Source: Cytophagales bacterium
Lineage (GTDB): Bacteria; Bacteroidota; Bacteroidia; Cytophagales; JAAEPT01
Length of the DNA stretch: 64,000 bases
Assembly (NCBI GenBank): GCA_024232295.1
Contig: JAAEPT010000123.1
Span: 24,487-88,486 of the forward strand
Direction: 5' to 3'
The notes under the pieces are model-generated. The model saw only the letters and a program-made list of their open reading frames with translations, had not been told where the DNA came from and made no database searches. Positions 1-9,840 of this stretch are shown here, piece after piece (position 1 is the first letter of the stretch; every line of letters starts with the position of its first letter). Made by a program: the position numbers and the translations under genes.

Positions 1-1805
1 TTTTCCTCAATATCCGTATTTGTGTCTCCAAAGTCCCAAGCATAACTAATAATGTTTTCTCCAGTTGTGGTATTTTCAAATTCATGATCTTCATTTAGAC
101 AAACATCAGAGACATTGAAATCTGTTTTTGGTCCTGGAATAATATTTAGATTTTTTGTAGTTGTATCACTACAACCAATGATTGAAGCAATAAGCTTGAT
201 ATCAAAAGTCCCATTATCTGTATAAGAAATAATTGTGTCCTCTGCAGTAGAGAAGATTGTATCATTGACTAACCAATTCCATTCAACAACTCCTTCTATG
301 TTATTTTCACTACTATTACTTAAACTTAACTGTTGGTTGGTACATGTTAGGTTTGGGAAGGTAAAGTTGGCTATAGGAGCTTCATAAGATGAAATATTAG
401 TTGAGATAGTATTTTTACATCCATCAATGTCAAAAGTAGTTAGAGAGATAGCAAAGGTATCCAACCCAGGTAATGTTGTAGAAGCAATTTCTGTGGTGTA
501 TGTCTCATTTAGCTTATCTATGTTCCAATACCAACTCGTAATTTCTTTATCAGCATTAGGGATAATATCAACAGGTACATCTGTACAATAATACAATGGC
601 ATGTTAATATTAGGTACAGAATCAGAAGAGAATGATACTATTTCATTAACATAAGTGGTCAATCCATTAGCGTCTGTTGCTTTAAGGGAAATATATTGTT
701 GATCAAAATCTGAATAAGCTACTGAATCTAGTTCAAAAACTGATTTGTATTGGTTGGGATTACAATTACCATTAATTTTTAACTTATTTAATTGATTTTC
801 TTCTGTATCAATCATCAACAGATTCCAGTCTCCATTTCTTTTGATGGCTGAAAGATTGAACAGTTTATCTGCTGTTGTGAAATCTAGTAGTCTAGTATGT
901 TCTGTCTCTAATTCACTATTGGTTGAAAAATCATTTACAAATTTAATGCGATGTACTGTTGTATTAGTTGTGACGAGAGCATAAAGCTGTCCAAACTCTT
1001 CTACAATTTCAAAGCTTCTTGTTTGTGAACCAAATGTAAAGGGTTGTAGGTCAATATCGTATTTGAGTGTAGGAGCATTTCTAAAAGAAGTTCCAAATTC
1101 TAGAATTACTAATTTTTGAGATAAATTCATTCCAGCAAAAAATAATTTTCCTTGATGTTGAAATACCTCTGCATGATAAATACTAGAGATAAAAGGGCTA
1201 ACATTATATTCTATAACTGAAGAAATACTGTCATCATCAATAGTTTCTCCTAAGTTCACAACATTCAATATATTATTTGTGAAATTACTAATAAAGACAA
1301 AAGTAGAATCTTGATATTTTATGATATCCATACCAGAAACAGGACCACCATCTCCAATACTTCCTCTCAATATTCTTCCGGTAGGATTACTAAGGTTTTC
1401 CAGATCTTGTCCAAAATCTAATAGTTGTAGTTGTCTTCTATCTGTACTATGTGTAATTCCATACCAACTATCGTTTTCATAGACAGTTTCTAAAGATGTT
1501 TTAATACCAGTTATTATTGTGCTGGAAGTGGATGAAATAGGGTTCAGTATAGAATCAAAAGTAATGGTGATTAATTGATCTTCATTATAACCTGTATATA
1601 AACCATAAGTAGTATCATTATGCTCAAAGTAACTGGTACCTAGGTATATATTTTCGGGAAGATTAATTAAGTTTTCTTCTAAAAGAGGATTTTTATTTTC
1701 TATTGTATTTGCACAAAAATCCCATTCATAAGTGATATTTTCATAAGGATTAGCCTGAACAATTACATTTTCTCCTTTACATACTATATTTGAAATAAAG
1801 ACATC
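1..1805 (-). repeat. Super-repeat copy 3 of giant protein (truncated by window edge)
   Basis: Starts at DVFISNIVCKGENVIVQAN. Propeller-like part collinear with copies 1 and 2; PKD part visibly more diverged. Confidence 0.85.
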
Positions 1806-4800
1806 ACTATAACAAGATAAGTATACAATATTTTTACTAGTTGTATCAATACAACCATTTCGATCTTCTGTAATTAATGTTACATCATAATTTTCACCAA
1901 TAAAGATGCTTTCAAGGAAGGAAGGGTTATTTCCTTTTAATGTATCGTCATTAACTAACCATGAATATTGAATGATTGAATCAGTAGCGGTTGATTGATC
2001 ATTGAAAAGGTTAGGAGTGTTTGGAAATCCATTTGAAACGCAAACATCTTTGAAATTAAAGTCTGCTACTGGAGACTTAAGTGTATTGATCGTTTTTTGA
2101 GTAGAGTCAACACATCCAAACTCTGATTCTACTTTAAGCAAAATATTATTTGAAGAGAGGTTTTCAAATATATATTGTGGATTTGGTGTATTATAGCTTT
2201 GATCTTCAATGATCCATGTATATTGTGTCACTTCACCATCTATAGAAGTGGAAGTATTTGTGAAATTGGTAAGTTGTTCACTACAACTAATTGCATTTGT
2301 GAAATCAGCTACAGGTAGATTATATATTTGAACTTCTTGAATTTTTGATGAAATACATCCATTAGATGTTGTCACTTCAAGAGATATTGTATAGGAATCA
2401 GGAGTTTCATATTTATGAATAGGATTTTCTAAAGAACTTATTGTTTCATCTCCAAAATTCCATGAATAATCTATTATTTCTTCGCCTACAGATGTGTTCT
2501 GGAATCTGTTGGTATCTCCTAAACATTCATTATTAAATACAAAATCAACAACAGCTCCTTCTAAATTGATTTCAATATTTTGCTGTAGACTATCTGCACA
2601 ACCATCTATGGATGCTTTTAGTTGAATATCAAAACTTCCTAGTTCTGAAAACTGAATTAAAGGATTTTGTTCAGAAGAAAATACCTCTCCATCTTGTTTC
2701 CATTCCCAAGAAACAATATTACTATCAAGTAAGCTACTTGTATTTTGTAAGTTAACTTCCTGATTCAAACAGGGTGTATTAGGAAGTGAAAATTCAATTT
2801 GTGGAGTGTTGTAAATAGGAACATCAAATATATTTGTACTTTTACAATTTGCCTCATCAATGGTTGTTAATGTGATTGAAAATGTATCTGCTTCAGGGAA
2901 TTGATAGCTCGGATTTTCAGAATTAGAGTTATTATTTTCATCAAAAGTCCAATACCAACTAGTAATTTCTTTTTTTGAATCAGTAGATAAAGAAGTGAGT
3001 GCATCAACACAATTTCCTTCTTGAATAAGATTAATATTAGTAATAGAATCAGAAGAAAATGAGACTGTATCATTAATGTAGCTAATTAATCCATTAGCAT
3101 CAGTTGCCTTTAATGAAATATATTGTTGCTGATCAAAAGTAGAATATAGTATTGAGTCTTGTGTTAAAGAAGATGTAAATTTTGTAGGAGTACAATTCCC
3201 ATTAATTTTTAAGTTATTCAATTGACTTGCTTCTGTATCAATCATAAAAAGATTCCAATTTCCATCTTTTTTGAGAGCAGAAAGATTAAATAGTGTACCT
3301 GCTGTTGGGAAGTTTAGAAGTCTGGTATGTTCTATTTGTAATTCACTATCAGTTGAAAAATCATTTGCAAATTTTACACGCTCTACTGTTGTATTAGTGG
3401 TAATAAGTGTATAAATCTGTCCAAATTCTTCAATAATCTCAAAACTTCTTGTTTGTAACCCTTGTGTGAAAGGTTGTAAATCGATATCATACTTTAGTAT
3501 TGGAGTATTCCTAAAAGAAGTTCCAAATTCCAGAATTACTATCTTTTGAGATAAGTTCATAGCAGCAAGAAATAGTTTTCCTTGATGTTGAAAGACTTCT
3601 GCATGATAAGTACCAGAGATAAAAGAACTAATATTGTATTCTCTAACTGATGGGATTTCATCATCATCAATTGTTTCTCCTAGGTTGATGATATTTAGTA
3701 AACCATTAGCGAAATTGGTGATAAGTACAAAAGTAGAATCTTTATACTTTATAATATCCATACTAGAAACAGCACCTCCATCTCCAGTGTTTCCTCTCAA
3801 TATCCTACTAGTAGGATTACTAAGGTTTTCTAGGTTTTGTCCAAAGTCTAATAATTGTAATTGTTTTCTATCTGTACTATGTGTAATTCCATACCAACGA
3901 TCGTTTTCATAAATAGTTTCCAAAGATGTTTTGATACCTGTTATGATTGTATTTGATGTTGATGAAATAGGATTAAGTGTGGAGTCAAAAGTAATTGTGA
4001 TTAGTTGATCTTCATTATAACCTGTATACAAACCATAGGTAGTTCCGTTATGTTCAAAGTAATTACTACCCAAGTATAGATTGTCAGGAACATCAGTTAG
4101 ATTTTCTTGGAATGAAGAAGAGTCTCCTCCAAGGACATTTGCACAAAAATCCCATTCATAGTTAATTCCTTCATAAGAGTTGCTTTGAACAACAATGTTT
4201 TCTCCCCTACATACAGTTTCTGAAATAAAAATATCACTATAACAAGATTGATATACAGTTTCTTTATTTATTGTGTCAGTACAATTATTTCTATCTTCTA
4301 TAACTAAAGTTATATCATAGTTTTCATCAATAATGATATTTTCAGTAAAGGAAGGGTTATTTCCTTTTAATGTATCATCACCAATTAACCAATAGTATTG
4401 GGTGATAGAATCTGCAGCTATTGATTGATTGTCAAATAAATTAGAATTAGTTGGGAAACCATTTGAGATACAAACATCTCTAAAGTTAAAATCTGCTATT
4501 GGAGATTGTAGAGTATTAATTGTCTTTTGAATAGAGTCAGTACAGCCAAACTCTGATTCTATTTTGAGCAAAACATTATTTGATGAGATATTTTCAAATG
4601 TGTACAATACATTTGTTGTATTATAGTTTTGGTCTTCAATATCCCATAAATATTGTGTGATTTCACCATCAATAGAAGTAGAAGTATTTGTAAATACAGT
4701 GGATTGTTCGCTACAACTGGCAGAATTTGTAAAATCAGCTATAGGTAAATTATATACCTGAACTTCTTGGACTTTTGAGGAAATACATCCATTAGATGTT

Positions 4801-6737
4801 GTTGCTTCAAGAGATACTGTATAAGTTCCTGTAAGATTGTATTTATGGATTGGGTTTTCTAGAGAACTTGTTGTTTCATCTCCAAAATTCCATGAATAAT
4901 CAATTATTTCTTCATCTACAGAAGTATTTTGAAATTTATTGGTATCTCCAAAACAAGTATTATTGAATTCAAAATCAACAATTGCTCCCTCTAAATTAAT
5001 TTCAATATTTTGCTGTAAGCTATCTGCACACCCATCAATGGATGCTTTTAGTTGAATATCAAAATTTCCTAATTCTGTAAATTGGATTAAAGGATTCTGT
5101 TCTACAGAAAATACTTCTCCATCTTTTTTCCATTCCCAAGAAATGATATTATCACCTAAGGTAGAAGTTGTATTTTGTAAATTAGTTTCTTGATTTAAGC
5201 AAGGTGCATCAGGAAGTAAAAAGCTAACTTCAGGAATGTTATAAATAGGAACATCAAATGTATTTGTACTTTTACAGTTTGTTTCATCAATAGTTGTTAA
5301 TGTGACTAAGAATGTATCTGTTTTAGGAAATTGATAGTTTGGATTTGCAGAGGTAGAATTATTGTTTTCATCAAAAGTCCAATACCAACTTATAATTTCT
5401 TTATTTGAGTTAGTAGATAAAGAAATAGGAGTATCAAGACAATTCCCCTCTTGCATTAAACCAATATTAGAAATAGAATCGGAAGAGAATGATACTGTAT
5501 CATTGACATAACTAGTCAGCCCATTAGTATCTGTCACTTTCAAGGAGATGTATTGTTGATCGAAATTGGAGTAAACTATTGAATCTTGTGCTAAAGAAGA
5601 TGTATACTTTGTAGGATTACAATCTCCATTAATTTTTAAGTTATTCAATTGATCTTTTTCTGTATCAATCATAAAAAGATTCCAATTTCCATTTTTTTTG
5701 ACAGCAGAGAGATTAAATAATGTACCTGCTGTTGAGAAATTTAGAAGTCTAGTATGTTCTGTTTGTAGTTCACCATCAGTTGAGAAATCATTTACAAATT
5801 TTACACGATGTACTGTTGTATTGGTTGTAATGAGTGCATATAGTTCTCCAAATTCTTCTACTATTTCAAAACTTCTTGTTTGTAATCCTTGAGTAAATGG
5901 TTGTAGGTTAACATCATATTTTAGGCTAGGGTCATTATTAAAAGAGTTTCCAAATTCTAAGATTACTAATTTTTGAGATAAATTCATGGCAGCAAGGAAT
6001 AACTTTCCTTGATGTTGAAATACTTCTGCATGATAAGTACCAGATATAAAAGAACTAATATTATACTCTTTGACCGATGAGATTTCGTCATCATCAATAG
6101 TTTCTCCTAAATTAATAATATTTAGTAAACCATTGGCAAAATTAGTAATGAATACAAAAGTAGAATCTTGATATTTCATAATATCCATACCAGAAAGTAC
6201 TCCTCCATCTCCAATATTTCCCCTCAGTATCCTACCAGTAGGGTTACTAAGGTTTTCTAAGTTTTGCCCAAAGTCTAATAATTGAAGTTGTCTTCTATCA
6301 GTACTATGTGTAATTCCATACCAACGACCATTTTCATAAACAGTCTCCAAAGATGTTTTAATACCTGTTATAATTGTATTTGAGGTTGATGAAATGGGGT
6401 TAAGTGTGGAATCGAAAGTAATTGTGATTAGTTGATTATCATTATAACCTGTATATAAACCGTAAGTAGTATCATTATGCTCGAAATAATTGCTACCTAA
6501 ATACAAATTATCAGGAACATCAATTAAGTTTTCTTCAAAAGAAAGTGAATCACCTTGAAGAACATTTGCACAAAAATCCCATTCATATTCAGCTTGTATG
6601 CGACTATTATTTTCGACTACAATATTTTCTCCTTTACAAACATTATCAGAAATGAATACATCATCAGGATTGATTTGCTGTGAAAAGGAGAGTAGGTTTA
6701 TTGATAATGAAAAAAGAATGAATAATAGTCTTTTCAT
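1..6737 (-). CDS. Giant secreted propeller/PKD-repeat surface protein (N-terminal part; C-terminus beyond window edge)
   Basis: Open frame on minus strand from ATG at 6737 (MKRLLFILFSLSINLLSFSQQINPDDVFISDNVCKGENIVV...) read through to base 3 (...ISYAWDFGDTNTDIEE) with no stop found. Signal peptide. Many PKD-like motifs (YSWNFGDETTSSLENPIHKY, YAWDFGDT). Missing from ORF track, presumably because it has no stop in the window. Confidence 0.9.
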   Translation of the reverse strand, partial: MKRLLFILFSLSINLLSFSQQINPDDVFISDNVCKGENIVVENNSRIQAEYEWDFCANVLQGDSLSFEENLIDVPDNLYLGSNYFEHNDTTYGLYTGYNDNQLITITFDSTLNPISSTSNTIITGIKTSLETVYENGRWYGITHSTDRRQLQLLDFGQNLENLSNPTGRILRGNIGDGGVLSGMDIMKYQDSTFVFITNFANGLLNIINLGETIDDDEISSVKEYNISSFISGTYHAEVFQHQGKLFLAAMNLSQKLVILEFGNSFNNDPSLKYDVNLQPFTQGLQTRSFEIVEEFGELYALITTNTTVHRVKFVNDFSTDGELQTEHTRLLNFSTAGTLFNLSAVKKNGNWNLFMIDTEKDQLNNLKINGDCNPTKYTSSLAQDSIVYSNFDQQYISLKVTDTNGLTSYVNDTVSFSSDSISNIGLMQEGNCLDTPISLSTNSNKEIISWYWTFDENNNSTSANPNYQFPKTDTFLVTLTTIDETNCKSTNTFDVPIYNIPEVSFLLPDAPCLNQETNLQNTTSTLGDNIISWEWKKDGEVFSVEQNPLIQFTELGNFDIQLKASIDGCADSLQQNIEINLEGAIVDFEFNNTCFGDTNKFQNTSVDEEIIDYSWNFGDETTSSLENPIHKYNLTGTYTVSLEATTSNGCISSKVQEVQVYNLPIADFTNSASCSEQSTVFTNTSTSIDGEITQYLWDIEDQNYNTTNVLYTFENISSNNVLLKIESEFGCTDSIQKTINTLQSPIADFNFRDVCISNGFPTNSNLFDNQSIAADSITQYYWLIGDDTLKGNNPSFTENIIIDENYDITLVIEDRNNCTDTINKETVYQSCYSDIFISETVCRGENIVVQSNSYEGINYEWDFCANVLGGDSSSFQENLTDVPDNLYLGSNYFEHNGTTYGLYTGYNEDQLITITFDSTLNPISSTSNTIITGIKTSLETIYENDRWYGITHSTDRKQLQLLDFGQNLENLSNPTSRILRGNTGDGGAVSSMDIIKYKDSTFVLITNFANGLLNIINLGETIDDDEIPSVREYNISSFISGTYHAEVFQHQGKLFLAAMNLSQKIVILEFGTSFRNTPILKYDIDLQPFTQGLQTRSFEIIEEFGQIYTLITTNTTVERVKFANDFSTDSELQIEHTRLLNFPTAGTLFNLSALKKDGNWNLFMIDTEASQLNNLKINGNCTPTKFTSSLTQDSILYSTFDQQQYISLKATDANGLISYINDTVSFSSDSITNINLIQEGNCVDALTSLSTDSKKEITSWYWTFDENNNSNSENPSYQFPEADTFSITLTTIDEANCKSTNIFDVPIYNTPQIEFSLPNTPCLNQEVNLQNTSSLLDSNIVSWEWKQDGEVFSSEQNPLIQFSELGSFDIQLKASIDGCADSLQQNIEINLEGAVVDFVFNNECLGDTNRFQNTSVGEEIIDYSWNFGDETISSLENPIHKYETPDSYTISLEVTTSNGCISSKIQEVQIYNLPVADFTNAISCSEQLTNFTNTSTSIDGEVTQYTWIIEDQSYNTPNPQYIFENLSSNNILLKVESEFGCVDSTQKTINTLKSPVADFNFKDVCVSNGFPNTPNLFNDQSTATDSIIQYSWLVNDDTLKGNNPSFLESIFIGENYDVTLITEDRNGCIDTTSKNIVYLSCYSDVFISNIVCKGENVIVQANPYENITYEWDFCANTIENKNPLLEENLINLPENIYLGTSYFEHNDTTYGLYTGYNEDQLITITFDSILNPISSTSSTIITGIKTSLETVYENDSWYGITHSTDRRQLQLLDFGQDLENLSNPTGRILRGSIGDGGPVSGMDIIKYQDSTFVFISNFTNNILNVVNLGETIDDDSISSVIEYNVSPFISSIYHAEVFQHQGKLFFAGMNLSQKLVILEFGTSFRNAPTLKYDIDLQPFTFGSQTRSFEIVEEFGQLYALVTTNTTVHRIKFVNDFSTNSELETEHTRLLDFTTADKLFNLSAIKRNGDWNLLMIDTEENQLNKLKINGNCNPNQYKSVFELDSVAYSDFDQQYISLKATDANGLTTYVNEIVSFSSDSVPNINMPLYYCTDVPVDIIPNADKEITSWYWNIDKLNETYTTEIASTTLPGLDTFAISLTTFDIDGCKNTISTNISSYEAPIANFTFPNLTCTNQQLSLSNSSENNIEGVVEWNWLVNDTIFSTAEDTIISYTDNGTFDIKLIASIIGCSDTTTKNLNIIPGPKTDFNVSDVCLNEDHEFENTTTGENIISYAWDFGDTNTDIEE
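1806..4235 (-). repeat. Super-repeat copy 2 of giant protein (810 codons)
   Basis: Starts at DIFISETVCRGENIVVQSN. Collinear with copy 1 along its whole length (YLGSNYFEHNGTTYGLYTGYNEDQLITITFDSTLNPISSTSNTIITGIKTSLETIYENDRWYGITHSTDRKQLQLLDFGQNLENLSNPT...). Confidence 0.9.
4236..6662 (-). repeat. Super-repeat copy 1 of giant protein (809 codons)
   Basis: Starts at DVFISDNVCKGENIVV. Shared blocks such as 'gcacaaaaatcccattcata' at 6568, 4141 and 1711 give spacings of 2427 and 2430 bp, both multiples of 3. Confidence 0.9.
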
Positions 6738-6741
6738 AGTG

Positions 6742-7977
6742 TTAGTTGAGTATGTGTTTGTAAATGTCAGTGTATTTTTGAATACCTTTTTCTAAAGAAT
6801 AGTAAGTATATGCTTCTTTTTGTAAATGAGAAATATCAATATTCTCTAAGTATGTATCTAATTGACTAATGATTGTTTGATAAGCTGATTTTTCAAAATC
6901 TTTTACCAAAATACCTGATTGGCTATTTTCAATAATGAAGTCTGTATCCCCAACATTAGTATTTGCAATAACTGGTATTCCCATGGCCATGAGTTCGCCT
7001 TGTTTGGTTGGAGAGGAAGCCTTCTTTGAGAATAGAGGCTTGATAAAGAAGATACTTACACTACTTAAACTAATCAAGGTAGGAACATCTTGTCGTTTTC
7101 CTTGAATAATTTTGATATCAGCTAAATCTATATTTTTTGATTTGGCATTTCCCTCAATAAACTCTCTAGGTTCATTGCTAATAAACAAAAATTTAGCGTT
7201 TTGGTATTTGACCTTGAGTTCAATAAAGAAATCAAGCATTTCGTCCAACATATACCAAGTTCCTACAGATCCAAGGTAACTTATTACAAAATCATCATCA
7301 GATAAACCCAATTGTTTTTGAAATTGTTGACGGCTCGTTTCTTGAATGTTATCAATAGAAAAGTGATTGAGGTCAGCACAACAAGGAATTACTTCTATTG
7401 GAATTGGGTTATTTGTCACTTCTTTCCAAGTGTGAATTTCTTTCTTGGCATTCTCGGTTAATGAAACAGTATAATCTGCCTCTCTCAATAGTTCTTTTTC
7501 TTTCTTTTTAAAGTATTTATAGATTCTTCCAAAAACAGGGTTTTTAAGATTCCAAATATTGCCATCAATACGTTCATCTGCCCAAAAACCACGCATATCA
7601 AAAATCATTTTGATATCAAACTTCTTTTTCAGCCCTAAGCCTATGATTGCTGGAATATAACTACGACAATGAGCAATCTTAAAATCTCTTTCTTTGTGTA
7701 ATGCTATTGCATTTTTATTGATTTGGTAAATATCATATATGGTAGAGAGGACAGGAGGGGACTTGTGATAAACTACAGGTTGCCAATCAATACCACATTT
7801 TTCTAAAAGACTAGCAATTGTATTTTTATTTTCTTGATATTTTTCAGGTTTTTCACAACTTAGTAAAGTCACTTTATAACCATTTTCAGATAATCCTTTT
7901 AGGTAAGGAATTACTTGAGACTGTCCTAGTGGATCAGTCATTCCATCATAAGAAATAAAAATTGTATTGATTGCCAT
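6742..7977 (-). CDS. Glycosyltransferase, GT4-like
   Basis: 411-aa ORF; C-terminal SPTKQGELMAMGIPVIANTNVGDTDFII typical of GT-B group 1 enzymes. Confidence 0.85.
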   Translation of the reverse strand: MAINTIFISYDGMTDPLGQSQVIPYLKGLSENGYKVTLLSCEKPEKYQENKNTIASLLEKCGIDWQPVVYHKSPPVLSTIYDIYQINKNAIALHKERDFKIAHCRSYIPAIIGLGLKKKFDIKMIFDMRGFWADERIDGNIWNLKNPVFGRIYKYFKKKEKELLREADYTVSLTENAKKEIHTWKEVTNNPIPIEVIPCCADLNHFSIDNIQETSRQQFQKQLGLSDDDFVISYLGSVGTWYMLDEMLDFFIELKVKYQNAKFLFISNEPREFIEGNAKSKNIDLADIKIIQGKRQDVPTLISLSSVSIFFIKPLFSKKASSPTKQGELMAMGIPVIANTNVGDTDFIIENSQSGILVKDFEKSAYQTIISQLDTYLENIDISHLQKEAYTYYSLEKGIQKYTDIYKHILN

Positions 7978-7979
7978 AA

Positions 7980-9836
7980 CTATTTATTCTCTTTTAACCA
8001 TTTGTGAAGAAGTAGCATAACCCATATGCGATTGTATAAGAAATCTTCTCCATTTCTAAAGCGTTTCACTAATTGTTGCACTTGTTTATTTTCTAAAATA
8101 CCAAATTCTTCAATGATATTGGTATTCAGATAATTATCAATTAGATAAGCTAAATCACTTTTTAACCATTTTGCCAATGGGATTGAAAAGCCTCTTTTTT
8201 CTCTTTCAAATAACGATCTAGGCAATTTGGAAAATAATACTTCTTGTAACAAATACTTCCTAACTGCTCCTTTTTTTTTCAAGTTTGGGTGGATATTGAG
8301 GGCTAATTCAATAATCCTGTAATCTAATAAAGGAACTCTACATTCCAAACTATATTTCATAGAAGCACGATCAACTTTTACTAACAAATCATCTTGTAGA
8401 TAATAGTTGAGATCAAATAGTGCTTGTGATTCTGCAGAAGATAATTTTCTATGAAGTTTTTCTTCCTCTGTATAATTGAAGAATGAAATAGGTTTCTTTA
8501 GTAATGATGATAGTTCTTTGTTAGAGAATAAGTATTGTTCTTGTGAGAAGATATGATTGTGAATGTTTTCATGCTTTGATTTACTGAAAACTTGTCCAGC
8601 ACGTTTCATTCGTTGATTTCCAAATGTTTGTAACCCCCAACCAATTGTATTTTTTAGTGGACTAATAAAAGGTTTTTCTAATCGTTCAGCCCAGTCATAC
8701 ATTCCATATCCATGGAATAATTCATCACCTCCATCACCTGTCAAAATCATGGTGACTTCTTGCTTTGCCAAAGAGGATACTAACATTGTAGGGATGGCAG
8801 AAGAGTCAGCATAAGGCTCATCATAACTCTCTAAAATACTTTCGAAAAGAGGTAAAGCCTTTTTCTCTGAAAGAATAAATTCATGATGGTTTGTACCTAA
8901 TTTTTGGGCAATTTGTTTAGCATATTGACTTTCATCATGTGTGTTCTCTTCAAAACCAATACTAAATGTATTTAAAGGTTTTTCAGTAAATTGTGAAGCA
9001 GTCGCAGTCACTAGAGAAGAGTCAATTCCTCCACTCAAAAATGTTCCAAATGGAACATCACTAATCATACGTGATTTAACAGAACTCTCAATTAAATTAT
9101 TTAGTGATTGAAAAGCTTGTTTCTCATCACTAATACTATGTGCTTGAATTTTATCTTCTAGTTTCCAGTATTTTTTTATGTCTAACTGAATGTTACCATT
9201 CATTAGTTTTACTTTGGCATAACTTCCAGAAGGAAATTTATGAACATTATTGTAGATTGTTTGAGGAACAGGAATGTAGCCTAAGTGGAGGAAAGAAGCA
9301 ATTGCTTCTTGATTGATTGAGAGAGAAGAAAAAACACTTTTGATTGACTTAAGTTCAGAACCAAAAACAAATTCATTATCACTCAAATAATAAAAGATGG
9401 GTTTAATTCCGATACGATCTCTAAAAATATATAAGACTTCCTCTTGTTTGTCCCAAATAGAAATCGCAAACATTCCATTTAGTTTGGATACAAACTTTTC
9501 TCCCCACAAAGCAAAAGCTTCTAAAATCACTTCTGTATCTGAAGTTGTTTGAAAACTTACATTTTTCTCTTTTAAAATTTCTGCTTTAATTTCATTAAAG
9601 TTGTAAACTTCACCATTATAAGCAATTATAAAGCGATTACATTCAGAATATAGTGGTTGGTTTGCTGAATCTGATAAATCTAAGATACTTAACCTTCTAT
9701 GACCTAACCCTATATTTTGATTGTCTTCGAAAAAAAAACCACTTGCATTAGGTCCACGATGAACAATACAATTAGTCATTTTTTCTAATTCTTTCTGTTC
9801 TTTAGAAGCACTTAAAAAGCCAGTAATTCCACACAT
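7980..9836 (-). CDS. Asparagine synthase-like glutamine amidotransferase (class II)
   Basis: MCGITGF with Cys2 nucleophile, SGGIDSSLVTA PP-loop motif, 618 aa. In a polysaccharide locus, probably a sugar-acid amidotransferase. Confidence 0.9.
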   Translation of the reverse strand: MCGITGFLSASKEQKELEKMTNCIVHRGPNASGFFFEDNQNIGLGHRRLSILDLSDSANQPLYSECNRFIIAYNGEVYNFNEIKAEILKEKNVSFQTTSDTEVILEAFALWGEKFVSKLNGMFAISIWDKQEEVLYIFRDRIGIKPIFYYLSDNEFVFGSELKSIKSVFSSLSINQEAIASFLHLGYIPVPQTIYNNVHKFPSGSYAKVKLMNGNIQLDIKKYWKLEDKIQAHSISDEKQAFQSLNNLIESSVKSRMISDVPFGTFLSGGIDSSLVTATASQFTEKPLNTFSIGFEENTHDESQYAKQIAQKLGTNHHEFILSEKKALPLFESILESYDEPYADSSAIPTMLVSSLAKQEVTMILTGDGGDELFHGYGMYDWAERLEKPFISPLKNTIGWGLQTFGNQRMKRAGQVFSKSKHENIHNHIFSQEQYLFSNKELSSLLKKPISFFNYTEEEKLHRKLSSAESQALFDLNYYLQDDLLVKVDRASMKYSLECRVPLLDYRIIELALNIHPNLKKKGAVRKYLLQEVLFSKLPRSLFEREKRGFSIPLAKWLKSDLAYLIDNYLNTNIIEEFGILENKQVQQLVKRFRNGEDFLYNRIWVMLLLHKWLKENK

Positions 9837-9840
9837 ATTC

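Noticed and set aside
1-6662. Long direct repeats considered as CRISPR or mobile element
   Set aside because: The period (~2.43 kb), preserved frame and coherent protein translation show these are coding repeats; no spacers or transposase.
2867-6795. Track ORFs at 2867-3073 (-), 3634-3912 (+), 5698-5892 (+), 6598-6795 (+)
   Set aside because: All lie within or opposite the giant minus-strand ORF in other frames, with low-complexity translations and no domain signal.
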